The translations under genes and the position numbers were made by a program. Under the pieces are notes generated by a model. That model was not told where the DNA came from and did no database searches. It saw only the letters and a list, made by a program, of their open reading frames with translations. Positions 16,267 through 24,771 of a stretch of DNA of 64,000 nt are shown here, in pieces. Source of the DNA: Lonepinella koalarum (GTDB taxonomy: Bacteria > Pseudomonadota > Gammaproteobacteria > Enterobacterales > Pasteurellaceae); NCBI RefSeq assembly GCF_042926695.1, contig NZ_CP170642.1, positions 2,294,001 to 2,358,000 of the forward strand. Direction: 5' to 3'. How positions within the stretch are numbered: the stretch's first letter is position 1; the number at the start of each line of letters is the position of its first letter.

Positions 16267-16312
16267 CTGCTCCTAAAAAAGTTAGACCAATAACGAATTT
16301 ACTCAGGGGCAG
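16267..16312. repeat. 46-base inverted-end repeat (copy 2)
   Basis: CTGCTCC at one end and GGGGCAG at the other can pair with one wobble. The inner AAAAGTTAGACCAAT matches the CAAAAGTTGGACTAAT of the element at 9676 in the same orientation. Like copy 1, it sits in a spacer next to an uptake core (16319). Possibly a small IS3-type end remnant or a mobile terminator. Confidence 0.5.
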
Positions 16313-16351
16313 ATCACAAAGTGCGGTATTTTTTTAGCTTATTTTTTTATC

Positions 16352-19063
16352 CTAACTATACCCCATCAATCTCAATAATTCCTTGGTATAATCAATAGCT
16401 TCGGTGCGATTTGCTACGCCGATTTTTTGGTATAGATTGCGGATATGGGTTTTGGTGGTGGTTATGGCGACTTGTAATTCTTCCGCAATATGTTCATTGT
16501 TATAACCTGAATAAATCAGTCCTAATACTTGCCATTCTCGTTGGGTCAGTGGGCTGATTTTAAGCAATTCAGGGACTTCAGGATTGTTCAATAAACGTTC
16601 TACAAATTGCTCGTCAAAATGGGCAAATTTATGCCGATAGTGCTGATTGATACTGCGTAAAATAAATTGGGCTTTATGTTGGGTAAATTCGTCTAATACA
16701 TTGCTTAATTGCAAGAGTTGACGAATTTGTTGTGCCATAATATCGCCTTCAAGCACAAATGCACTGATAAAATTCGTTTGTTTGGTTAAGCGAAGTGCTT
16801 CAAGCAAATCTGTTTGAGCCAGATTTTTCTCATTCTGTAAGAAATATAGACGGTTACGCAATATTAACGCTCGATTTAAATCACTGGTTAAATTGAGTTG
16901 CTGGGCGGTTGCAATGATGCGATCTAAAATCTGTTTCGCTTGGCTAAATTCACTTAGTGCAATGTACGCTCGGGCAATACTTCGCCATTGTTCTTGGCTA
17001 AAATGGTTGCGATCAGTGTGGGGTTGTTTACTTTGAATTAACCAGTTTTGCATGGCTTCAAGATTATTATTCATTTGATATAACAATACTTTGGCAGAAT
17101 CCGCATTGGCTAACCAGTCATCATGATAATCGTGCATACTTTGTAAAATATCTAAGCCTTTAATCAACCGATCAGCGTTATCTAAATCACCACGCACCAG
17201 CGAAATTTTGCTTAATAGCGTCACACATTGTAATTTATCAGAGGCTTTATTTAGAATTTGAATGCCCGCATTTGCCATGGCTTCAGCTTTATCAAGATTG
17301 TACCATTCCCACAAGATACGCCCTTTTAAGCGGAGTAAAAACTCATACATGGGAATTTTTTGTAGATGATTTTCTTTCACAAACAGGGTGGCTTTATCCA
17401 ACATATCATAAGCGGCTTGCAAAAAGCCCTGTGCCATTAAAATTTCTGATTGTTGTAACAGCGACCATAAAATATGATGATAAGTATGGTGATGACGTGC
17501 CATTTTTTCAGTGTGTTGTTGGATTTTTAAGGCTTGCTCCAGATTACCATAACAATGATGTGCTTCACCGATAATAGAATTTGCCACAATTTGTGCGTAA
17601 TAGGCATTTTCGGGTAAATCGGCTTGTGCTTTTGATGCAAGGGATAACGCCGTATCTTCATTGCCGTCATTAATGGCAACCTGTGCCAATAATACATCAA
17701 ATTCCGCCTGATTTTCTTTGCTTAATTGTATGTTATTTTGCTGTAATGCTTGTTTAAATTGGCTAAAAATGCCGATTACTTCATTATGTCGATGTTGACT
17801 TTGAGCCAGCCATGCCTTGAGTAAGACTAAATTTGGCTGTTGCATAAATTCGTCTTCATTTAGGCATTGTAAACTTTCTTCCAATAATTGCAGTTCGCCA
17901 TGATGAAATAAATCCCAAGCATGTTGATTCAAAATGGATAACAAAATGGAACGGTTTTCTAATTGCATCGCATGATATAAGGCTTCGGTGATATAACCTA
18001 ATTTTAACCATGCTTCTGCTGCCCGTTGATGAAGATCTTGCAATTCTTCGCCTAATTCGGTTTGGCAACATTGCCATAAAAACGTGGCAAATAAAGGGTG
18101 AAAACGCCACCAGTTGTCTTCGGAATCCATTTGATGTAAGAATAAACCTTGTTTTTCTAACTCTTCTAAGGATTTGCGGCTATTGGTTACACCGGTTAAA
18201 TGTTGTGCTAATGCTTCATTCATGGAACGTAGCACGGAACATTGGAGTAAAAATTTGCGAGCTGTCTGATCGAGCTTATTTAGCACTTCATCATTTAAAT
18301 ATTCATTAATATGGGAGTTATTTAACTTCGTTAACCGTTTGGCAGCGTCCTGTAATGAGATGTTTTGTTGCTTAACCGATAGGCTAATTAATTGTAAGGC
18401 AGTCGGCCAACCTTCTACTTCATCGCAAAGTGCGGTGATTTCTGGTTCAACTAATTCCGCATCAAGACGAGATTGGAAAAAAGCAATGCTTTCTTGATGA
18501 TTGAAAGGTAACTGGCCCGCATCAATTTCTAATAATTGTTCTTGTACTCTCAAACTGGCAATGCCTAACGGTGGCACGGAGCGAGAAAGCAAAATCAATG
18601 TTATATTATCGGACTGATGACGAATCCAATATTTTAATGCTTCATGAATATCTTCATTTTCAATTAAATGATAGTCATCTATAATCAAATAGAAATGCCC
18701 TTTTAAGCCAGCAATCTTAATTAACAGCTGATCGAATAAGGTAAATAAACTGGCTTGATGATTGAATTGCCCATCTTCTATTATGGGTTGTTCTGCATTA
18801 ATCGCTTGACTAAGAGCAGCACAAAAATAGGTGGCAAAACGTTCGGGATTGTTGTCACTTTCATCTAACGAATACCAACCTACATTTTTAGGTTGTTGCG
18901 AATTAATCCATTGAGAAATTAACGTGGTTTTACCATAACCCGCAGGTGCATTAATCAGCACCAACGGATATTCACAGGCTTTATCTAATAATTGTATTAA
19001 ACGCTCTCGAATCACGCTATTTTGTAAGCGGTAAGAACAAATCAGTTTTGATGGAATGAGCAT
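16352..19063 (-). CDS. malT: MalT, ATP- and maltotriose-dependent activator of the maltose regulon
   Basis: 903 aa, matching E. coli MalT (901). It starts MLIPSKL, then has a STAND NTPase domain with Walker A APAGYGKTT (residues 40-47), Walker B-like FYLIIDDYH, a long tetratricopeptide-like sensor region (about 400-800), and a C-terminal LuxR-type helix-turn-helix with LTQREWQVLGLI and IAEELQVAITTTKTHI. MalT binds maltotriose and ATP, forms oligomers and activates mal promoters at GGATGA-like boxes. It is divergent from malP across a 148-base spacer. Confidence 0.95.
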   Translation of the reverse strand: MLIPSKLICSYRLQNSVIRERLIQLLDKACEYPLVLINAPAGYGKTTLISQWINSQQPKNVGWYSLDESDNNPERFATYFCAALSQAINAEQPIIEDGQFNHQASLFTLFDQLLIKIAGLKGHFYLIIDDYHLIENEDIHEALKYWIRHQSDNITLILLSRSVPPLGIASLRVQEQLLEIDAGQLPFNHQESIAFFQSRLDAELVEPEITALCDEVEGWPTALQLISLSVKQQNISLQDAAKRLTKLNNSHINEYLNDEVLNKLDQTARKFLLQCSVLRSMNEALAQHLTGVTNSRKSLEELEKQGLFLHQMDSEDNWWRFHPLFATFLWQCCQTELGEELQDLHQRAAEAWLKLGYITEALYHAMQLENRSILLSILNQHAWDLFHHGELQLLEESLQCLNEDEFMQQPNLVLLKAWLAQSQHRHNEVIGIFSQFKQALQQNNIQLSKENQAEFDVLLAQVAINDGNEDTALSLASKAQADLPENAYYAQIVANSIIGEAHHCYGNLEQALKIQQHTEKMARHHHTYHHILWSLLQQSEILMAQGFLQAAYDMLDKATLFVKENHLQKIPMYEFLLRLKGRILWEWYNLDKAEAMANAGIQILNKASDKLQCVTLLSKISLVRGDLDNADRLIKGLDILQSMHDYHDDWLANADSAKVLLYQMNNNLEAMQNWLIQSKQPHTDRNHFSQEQWRSIARAYIALSEFSQAKQILDRIIATAQQLNLTSDLNRALILRNRLYFLQNEKNLAQTDLLEALRLTKQTNFISAFVLEGDIMAQQIRQLLQLSNVLDEFTQHKAQFILRSINQHYRHKFAHFDEQFVERLLNNPEVPELLKISPLTQREWQVLGLIYSGYNNEHIAEELQVAITTTKTHIRNLYQKIGVANRTEAIDYTKELLRLMGYS

Positions 19064-19141
19064 ATATTTAAGGTATCCAGTCTGTGTAGAAGAATACGGC
19101 TTCTCTACTTCTTTATAGTCATACTAAGAAGATTATAGCAA

Positions 19142-19147
19142 GGATGA
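19142..19147 (+). promoter_or_regulatory. Possible MalT box upstream of malP
   Basis: GGATGA, the core of the E. coli MalT site, lies 65 bases before the malP start in the malT-malP spacer. A single six-base match is weak evidence; position and gene context are the support. Confidence 0.3.
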
Positions 19148-19211
19148 TTTATTTTTACATTGATCCAAGATAATGAAACATAGAGATTTAATAAAAATTT
19201 ATGGAGTTGCT

Positions 19212-21602
19212 ATGTTACAAAACCAATTTAGTCAGGCATCATTTGATATTGTCGTACAAAAATACTGCCGTTATTTTGATGTGGACAGTGCCGAACAGTT
19301 TTCTTTGAGCCAATGGTATCAAGTGTTAGCCGAAGGGAGCCTTGCTTTAGCTTACGCAATACCCGCACAAAAAAAGGCGGATACTCGCCACGTCAATTAT
19401 CTTTCCATGGAGTTTCTTATTGGGCGATTAACAGGCAATAACCTGATGAATTTAGGTTATTACCAGCAAGCCAAAGCCTATTTAGCCAACTATGGCGTAG
19501 AAATCGTTGATGTGTTAGAACAAGAGCGTGATCCTGCATTGGGGAATGGTGGTTTAGGTCGATTAGCTGCCTGTTTCTTAGATTCCATGGCAAGCCTTGG
19601 ACAACCTGCCACAGGCTACGGTTTGCATTACCAATACGGTTTATTCAAACAAGCCTTTGAAAACGGCGTACAAAAAGAAAGTGCAGATTTTTGGGGACGC
19701 AATGATTACCCGTGGCAAAGCCACAACCCAGCCAAAACCCAATTAGTAGGTTTTGGGGGTAAAATTCAGCCAATTAAAGATGATAAATACGAATGGCAAC
19801 CTGCATTAACCATTCAAGGCAAAGCCTATGATTTGCCTGTGGTGGGTTATCAAAATAATGTCGTACAGCCTTTACGTTTATGGCAAGCGGATAACGATCA
19901 AACCTTTAGCTTTGAGAAATTTAATGACGGTAAATTCTTGCTTGCAGACAAAGAAATCGTTAATGCAGCAGCTTTAACCCAAGTGTTATACCCGAATGAC
20001 AACCATAAAGCTGGGCAAAAACTCCGCTTAATGCAACAGTATTTCCACTGTGCTTGTTCAGTAGCGGATATTTTAGCTCGTCATTTGGCACAAGGTCATC
20101 GCCTACAAGATTTTGCTAAATATCAAGTGATTCAATTAAATGATACCCACCCAACCCTTGCTATTCCAGAATTAATGCGAGTGTTATTAGATGACTATGA
20201 TTTAAGCTGGGATCAGGCTTGGGAAATTTGTTCAAACACCTTTGCTTACACCAATCACACCTTATTACCCGAAGCCTTGGAACAATGGGATCAACGCCTA
20301 TTTAAACAATTATTACCTCGTCATTTCCAAATTGTGGATAAAATCAATCGGTTATTTCAGCAAAAAGTGCGGTCAGAATTTGGTAAAAATCCGCAAATAT
20401 GGGAAAAATTAGCCATCTTATTTGATTACCGAGTACGCATGGCAAATCTTTGTGTGGTCACTTGCTTTAAAGTCAATGGAGTGGCTCAAATTCATTCGGA
20501 TTTATTGGTGACGGATTTATTCCCTGAATATCATAAAATCTTCCCAACCAAATTCTGTAATGTGACCAATGGTATCACACCACGCCGTTGGATTCGTCAA
20601 GCTAATCCAAAATTAAGTGATTTATTAGACCGCACTTTACAAACCGATTGGACTAAAAATCTTGAACAATTACAGGGTGTTGAGAAATATGTGGAAGACT
20701 ACGGTTTCCGTACCGAATATCGTCAAATTAAACAACATAACAAAGCGATATTGAGTGCGGAAATTAAACAGACCCTTGGTTTAAGCGTAAATGAAGATGC
20801 CATTTTTGATGTGCAAATTAAACGTTTCCACGAATACAAACGCCAACATTTGAATTTGCTCAATATTATTGCGACCTATCAACAGCTGAAAGACAATCCA
20901 AATATGCCGTTCACGCCACGTTTATTTGTCTTCTCAGGCAAAGCGGCACCAGGCTATTATTTGGCGAAGAATATTATTCATGCCATTAATAACGTGGCAC
21001 AAGTGATTAATCATGATAAGCACATGAAAGATAAATTACAGGTCGCATTTTTGCCAGATTATCGAGTCAGTCTGGCGGAAAAAATTATTCCCGCCGCCGA
21101 TGTGTCGGAACAAATTTCCATGGCAGGTAAAGAAGCCTCAGGGACGGGCAACATGAAACTCGCCTTAAATGGGGCATTAACCCTTGGTACATTGGACGGT
21201 GCCAATGTGGAAATCGCCCAAATGGTCGGTGCAGAAAATATTTTCCTGTTCGGTCATACGGTAGAAAGTGTCCGCGAACTGTTAACACAAGGTTATGACC
21301 CGAAAGCCTATTATCAACAAAATCCCGTGTTAAAAAGTGCGGTGGATTTTTTAACCAAAGGGGCAGTGTGCCAAGGCAATAAGGCGATGTTCAAATTGAT
21401 GATCGACAGCTTAATAGAACGTGATCCGTTCTTAGTGTTGGCGGATTTTGATAGCTATATGGTAGCTCAACAACGCATTGGACAGGCTTATTTAGACAGG
21501 GAAGCATGGTTACACAGTTGTATTTTGAATACGGCTCGGCTTGGTATGTTCAGTTCTGACCGTTCCATTCGAGATTATCAACAACGTATTTGGTTGAAAT
21601 AA
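19212..21602 (+). CDS. malP: Maltodextrin phosphorylase
   Basis: 796 aa from ATG 19212, chosen for GGAG eight bases upstream; the frame extends to 19173. Releases glucose 1-phosphate from the non-reducing ends of maltodextrins. Family motifs: NYLSMEFLIGRLTGNNL, DPALGNGGLGRLAACFLDS, QLNDTHPTLAIPELMR, NVTNGITPRRW, IKRFHEYKRQHLN and the pyridoxal-phosphate region EASGTGNMKLALNGALTLG with its Lys. It lacks the N-terminal regulatory part of animal phosphorylases and is closer to E. coli MalP than GlgP. It is followed by malQ 41 bases on, with a hairpin between them. Confidence 0.95.
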   Translation: MLQNQFSQASFDIVVQKYCRYFDVDSAEQFSLSQWYQVLAEGSLALAYAIPAQKKADTRHVNYLSMEFLIGRLTGNNLMNLGYYQQAKAYLANYGVEIVDVLEQERDPALGNGGLGRLAACFLDSMASLGQPATGYGLHYQYGLFKQAFENGVQKESADFWGRNDYPWQSHNPAKTQLVGFGGKIQPIKDDKYEWQPALTIQGKAYDLPVVGYQNNVVQPLRLWQADNDQTFSFEKFNDGKFLLADKEIVNAAALTQVLYPNDNHKAGQKLRLMQQYFHCACSVADILARHLAQGHRLQDFAKYQVIQLNDTHPTLAIPELMRVLLDDYDLSWDQAWEICSNTFAYTNHTLLPEALEQWDQRLFKQLLPRHFQIVDKINRLFQQKVRSEFGKNPQIWEKLAILFDYRVRMANLCVVTCFKVNGVAQIHSDLLVTDLFPEYHKIFPTKFCNVTNGITPRRWIRQANPKLSDLLDRTLQTDWTKNLEQLQGVEKYVEDYGFRTEYRQIKQHNKAILSAEIKQTLGLSVNEDAIFDVQIKRFHEYKRQHLNLLNIIATYQQLKDNPNMPFTPRLFVFSGKAAPGYYLAKNIIHAINNVAQVINHDKHMKDKLQVAFLPDYRVSLAEKIIPAADVSEQISMAGKEASGTGNMKLALNGALTLGTLDGANVEIAQMVGAENIFLFGHTVESVRELLTQGYDPKAYYQQNPVLKSAVDFLTKGAVCQGNKAMFKLMIDSLIERDPFLVLADFDSYMVAQQRIGQAYLDREAWLHSCILNTARLGMFSSDRSIRDYQQRIWLK

Positions 21603-21607
21603 CAACG

Positions 21608-21633
21608 TTTTCCCCTGTTACAGCAGGGGAAAA
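21608..21633 (+). promoter_or_regulatory. Intercistronic stem-loop between malP and malQ
   Basis: A perfect ten-pair stem, TTTTCCCCTG / CAGGGGAAAA, with loop TTACAG, six bases after the malP stop. There is no T run, so it is more likely an RNA-stabilising or translation-tuning element than a terminator. Confidence 0.6.
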
Positions 21634-21643
21634 TAAGGGGAAT

Positions 21644-23707
21644 ATGATGACAACAATATTGAATAAACAATGCCAACAAGCAGGTATTTTGCCGTATTTT
21701 TTTGATGAAAGGGGATTAAAAATTTCCCCTAAAACGGAAGTGAAAAAGCGGTTACTCAAAGCGTTTGAAAATAATTTCTCGCAACATTCATTGTTGCCAA
21801 CGGTGAAAATATTTCGCCAAAAAACACCGCACTTTTTCCCATTAAATACCCCCAATCAACGTGAACACATACAGGGAAAATGGCAGCTTTGGTTAGAAAA
21901 CCAGACTGAACCTTTGCAAGGGAAAATCAAACGCAATGCGATTCCGTTACCACAAAATTTACCACTGGGCTATCATCAATTACAATTAACCGTAGGCAAA
22001 CAACAATGGCAATGCGTGCTGATTATCGCCCCTGAACGTTGTTATCAGCCGATTGAACTGCTGGAACACAAAAAATTATGGGGAACCTTTTTACAGCTTT
22101 ATACCTTAAAATCCGCCACCAACTGGGGGATCGGCGATTTTGGTGATCTAAAACAATTTATCCGAAGCCTCGAGCCTTATCAAGCAGATTTTTTAGGCTT
22201 GAATCCGATTCATGCACTCTTCCCTGCCAATCCTGAATCTGCCAGTCCTTACAGCCCATCTTCACGCCGTTGGTTAAATATTGCTTATATTGACATCGGA
22301 AGCCTAGTGGAATTTCAACAAAGCCAAACAGCACAAGCGTGGTTTAACTCCGCCGAAATTCAACAAAAATTAACCGCACTTCGAGCCACAGATTGGATTA
22401 ATTATGCTGAAGTTATTCCGTTAAAATTAACAGGATTGCGTTTTGCTTTTCAGCAAGTGGATAAAGAAAATCCTGCTTTCATCAAGTTTTTACAAAAAAG
22501 CGGTGAAAGTCTGCAAGTACAAGCAACCTTTGATGCGTTACACGCCCATTTGAGCCAGCACTTTTCTGAACAATGGGGTTGGGATTTTTGGGCGAAAGCG
22601 TATCAAGATTTTAACTCGCCAGCCGTGCAACAATTCCGCCAGCAACATCAACAGGATATTTTGTTTTACAGTTGGTTACAATTTATTGCTGATCAACAAC
22701 TGGCAGAATGTGATGCTTTGTGTCAGCGACAGGCTATGCCAATCGGTTTATACCGTGATTTAGCGGTCGGCGTAACGGGTAATGGGGCAGAAACTTGGAA
22801 TAATAAAACCTTATTTTGCCTAAATGCTTCTGTCGGCGCACCACCCGATGTACTTGGACCGCAAGGGCAAAATTGGGGATTAACGCCATTCAATCCACAC
22901 ATTTTGCAACAACAAGCCTATCGTCCGTTTATTGAATTAGTCAGATCTAATATGCAACACTGCGGTGCGTTACGCCTTGATCATATTATGTCTTTATTGC
23001 GTTTATGGTGGATTCCGAAAGGGGATAGTGCGGTCAACGGGGCTTATATCCGTTATCCAGTGGACGACTTAATTGCGATTCTGGCACTTGAAAGCCAGCG
23101 TCATCAATGCACTATCATTGGAGAAGATTTAGGTACGGTGCCAAAAGAAATTGTCAGCAAATTACGTAACGCAGGCATTCTCTCTTACAAAATCTTTTAT
23201 TTTGAATTTGACCAACAAGGACAAAGCCGAGATTTACAACAATATCCTTATCAAGCCATGACAACCCTAAGTACCCACGATTTACCCACCATTAACGGTT
23301 ATTGGCGTGGTTATGATTTTGAGTTGGGGAAACAGTTTGGCGTTTATCCAAACCCTAAAATCTTGAGCATTTTGCAACAAGACAGAGTGCGAGCAAAACG
23401 TAAAATCTTAGATCGTTTGCAACAAGCTGGGATAGACATTGAACAAGGGATTGATGAAACCCTTGATTCTCCAGTCAACAAAACATTCAACCATCAATTA
23501 CAACGCTATGTGGCCAAGGTAAGTAGTGCATTATTTGGTTTACAACCCGAAGATTGGTTAGATATGACTGAACCTGTCAATATCCCCGGCACCAGCACGC
23601 AGTATCCTAATTGGCGGCGGAAATTAACTAAAAATATTGATGCGATTTTTGCCGATCGGGAAATTCAGGCGTTGTTGATTGGGGTGAAACAGCAGCGGTT
23701 GGGTTAA
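21644..23707 (+). CDS. malQ: 4-alpha-glucanotransferase (amylomaltase)
   Basis: 687 aa from ATG 21644 (or the adjacent ATG 21647), behind AAGGGG. Transfers glucan segments between maltodextrins, feeding longer chains to MalP. GH77 hallmarks: WGIGDFGDL, YSPSSRRWLN, the nucleophile Asp in GALRLDHIM, the acid/base Glu in IIGEDLGTVP and the third carboxylate in LSTHDLPTI. The N-terminal 140 residues form the beta-rich extra domain found in enterobacterial MalQ. Cotranscribed with malP. Confidence 0.95.
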   Translation: MMTTILNKQCQQAGILPYFFDERGLKISPKTEVKKRLLKAFENNFSQHSLLPTVKIFRQKTPHFFPLNTPNQREHIQGKWQLWLENQTEPLQGKIKRNAIPLPQNLPLGYHQLQLTVGKQQWQCVLIIAPERCYQPIELLEHKKLWGTFLQLYTLKSATNWGIGDFGDLKQFIRSLEPYQADFLGLNPIHALFPANPESASPYSPSSRRWLNIAYIDIGSLVEFQQSQTAQAWFNSAEIQQKLTALRATDWINYAEVIPLKLTGLRFAFQQVDKENPAFIKFLQKSGESLQVQATFDALHAHLSQHFSEQWGWDFWAKAYQDFNSPAVQQFRQQHQQDILFYSWLQFIADQQLAECDALCQRQAMPIGLYRDLAVGVTGNGAETWNNKTLFCLNASVGAPPDVLGPQGQNWGLTPFNPHILQQQAYRPFIELVRSNMQHCGALRLDHIMSLLRLWWIPKGDSAVNGAYIRYPVDDLIAILALESQRHQCTIIGEDLGTVPKEIVSKLRNAGILSYKIFYFEFDQQGQSRDLQQYPYQAMTTLSTHDLPTINGYWRGYDFELGKQFGVYPNPKILSILQQDRVRAKRKILDRLQQAGIDIEQGIDETLDSPVNKTFNHQLQRYVAKVSSALFGLQPEDWLDMTEPVNIPGTSTQYPNWRRKLTKNIDAIFADREIQALLIGVKQQRLG

Positions 23708-23809
23708 TATAGGGTTTGTACTTTGAAAATCAGGCAAAATGTGGCGTTTGTTCTTCTATTTAAAATGATTTATAATATAAAAATGACCGTTTTGACCGAG
23801 GCTAACAAA

Positions 23810-24559
23810 ATGCAAAAACGTGAAGATCTCATTTTGCAACAAATCAACACCATAGGGAAAGTCAGCGTTAATGGATTAGCACAAAGTTTGAATATGTCGG
23901 TGGAAACCATTCGGCGTGATTTAACCGATTTGGCTCAGCGGGGATTAGTGCATCGAGTGCATGGTGGAGCAGTAAGTGTAAAAGAAAAAGATCTGGGGCA
24001 TTCATTTCAAATCAGACAGCGTACTAATATTGAGGCCAAAAAGGCGATTGCCAGTCAGGTTATTGATTATTTTTTTGAAGGATCCGTGATTGGCTTAGAT
24101 GCCAGCTCTAGCAGTTGGTATTTTGCTCAGTTGATCCCAGATATTCCTTGTACTGTTGTCACCAATTCAATGCACAACATCACCGCATTAGTTAATAAAC
24201 CCAATATTCGTACCATTGCCACAGGGGGCGTATATTCTAGCAAATATGATGCGTTTTATGGCCCCTTATCGGAACAAATGCTCCAACGTTTACACATTGA
24301 TTTAGGTATTTTTTCCTGTTCCGGCATTGATAGTGAGGGCAATATTTGGGAATCCAACGAACTTAACGCATCCATAAAACGTAAAATGATGGATGCGTCA
24401 GGGCAAAAATTTTTACTCGCTGATAGTTCTAAATTTGAGCGTAAAAATCTCATAAAATTGGCTGATTTGGAACAAATGGATATTCTAGTGACAGATAAAT
24501 CACCAAGTGAAACACTTCATGCTTATTGTGAACAGCATAATATTTTAATTCTTTCTTAA
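23810..24559 (+). CDS. fucR: DeoR-family regulator resembling FucR
   Basis: 249 aa from ATG 23810, chosen for GAGG ten bases upstream. The N-terminal DeoR winged helix has VNGLAQSLNMSVETIRRDL and LVHRVHGGA. The effector domain is closest to E. coli FucR: VIGLDASSSSWYFAQLIPDI parallels FucR's LDASSTCWYLARQLPDI, and IFSCSGIDSEGNIWESNELN parallels IFSCEGIDSSGALWDSNAIN. E. coli FucR is activated by fuculose 1-phosphate. Because the genes behind it lack fucose-specific steps, the effector here may be another sugar phosphate, such as a ribulose phosphate (inference). A terminator and a CRP box separate it from fucI, so it controls that operon in trans. Confidence 0.8.
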   Translation: MQKREDLILQQINTIGKVSVNGLAQSLNMSVETIRRDLTDLAQRGLVHRVHGGAVSVKEKDLGHSFQIRQRTNIEAKKAIASQVIDYFFEGSVIGLDASSSSWYFAQLIPDIPCTVVTNSMHNITALVNKPNIRTIATGGVYSSKYDAFYGPLSEQMLQRLHIDLGIFSCSGIDSEGNIWESNELNASIKRKMMDASGQKFLLADSSKFERKNLIKLADLEQMDILVTDKSPSETLHAYCEQHNILILS

Positions 24560-24563
24560 CTTT

Positions 24564-24605
24564 AAATGCCCGATTATCATTATAAACAACTAAAATCGGG
24601 CATTT
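24564..24605 (+). terminator. Terminator after fucR
   Basis: AAATGCCCGATT (24564-24575) pairs with AATCGGGCATTT (24594-24605), followed by T. The long stem separates fucR from the fucI operon promoter. Confidence 0.85.
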
Positions 24606-24641
24606 TAAACCAACTTATCTACCGATTTTTTCCTTGTTTTT

Positions 24642-24657
24642 TGTGAAATAGATCACA
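24642..24657 (+). promoter_or_regulatory. CRP box upstream of fucI
   Basis: TGTGAAATAGATCACA matches TGTGA-N6-TCACA exactly, 115 bases before the fucI start. It indicates catabolite control of module A. Confidence 0.75.
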
Positions 24658-24771
24658 AATCTAGCAAAAACTTCATAAAAAAATAGCGATTCTTATTTTT
24701 TTAGTCAAAAATATTCTTATTTCTCGTACAACCAAAGATTCTTTTTGTTTGAATAAATAAGGAAGGAAAAA

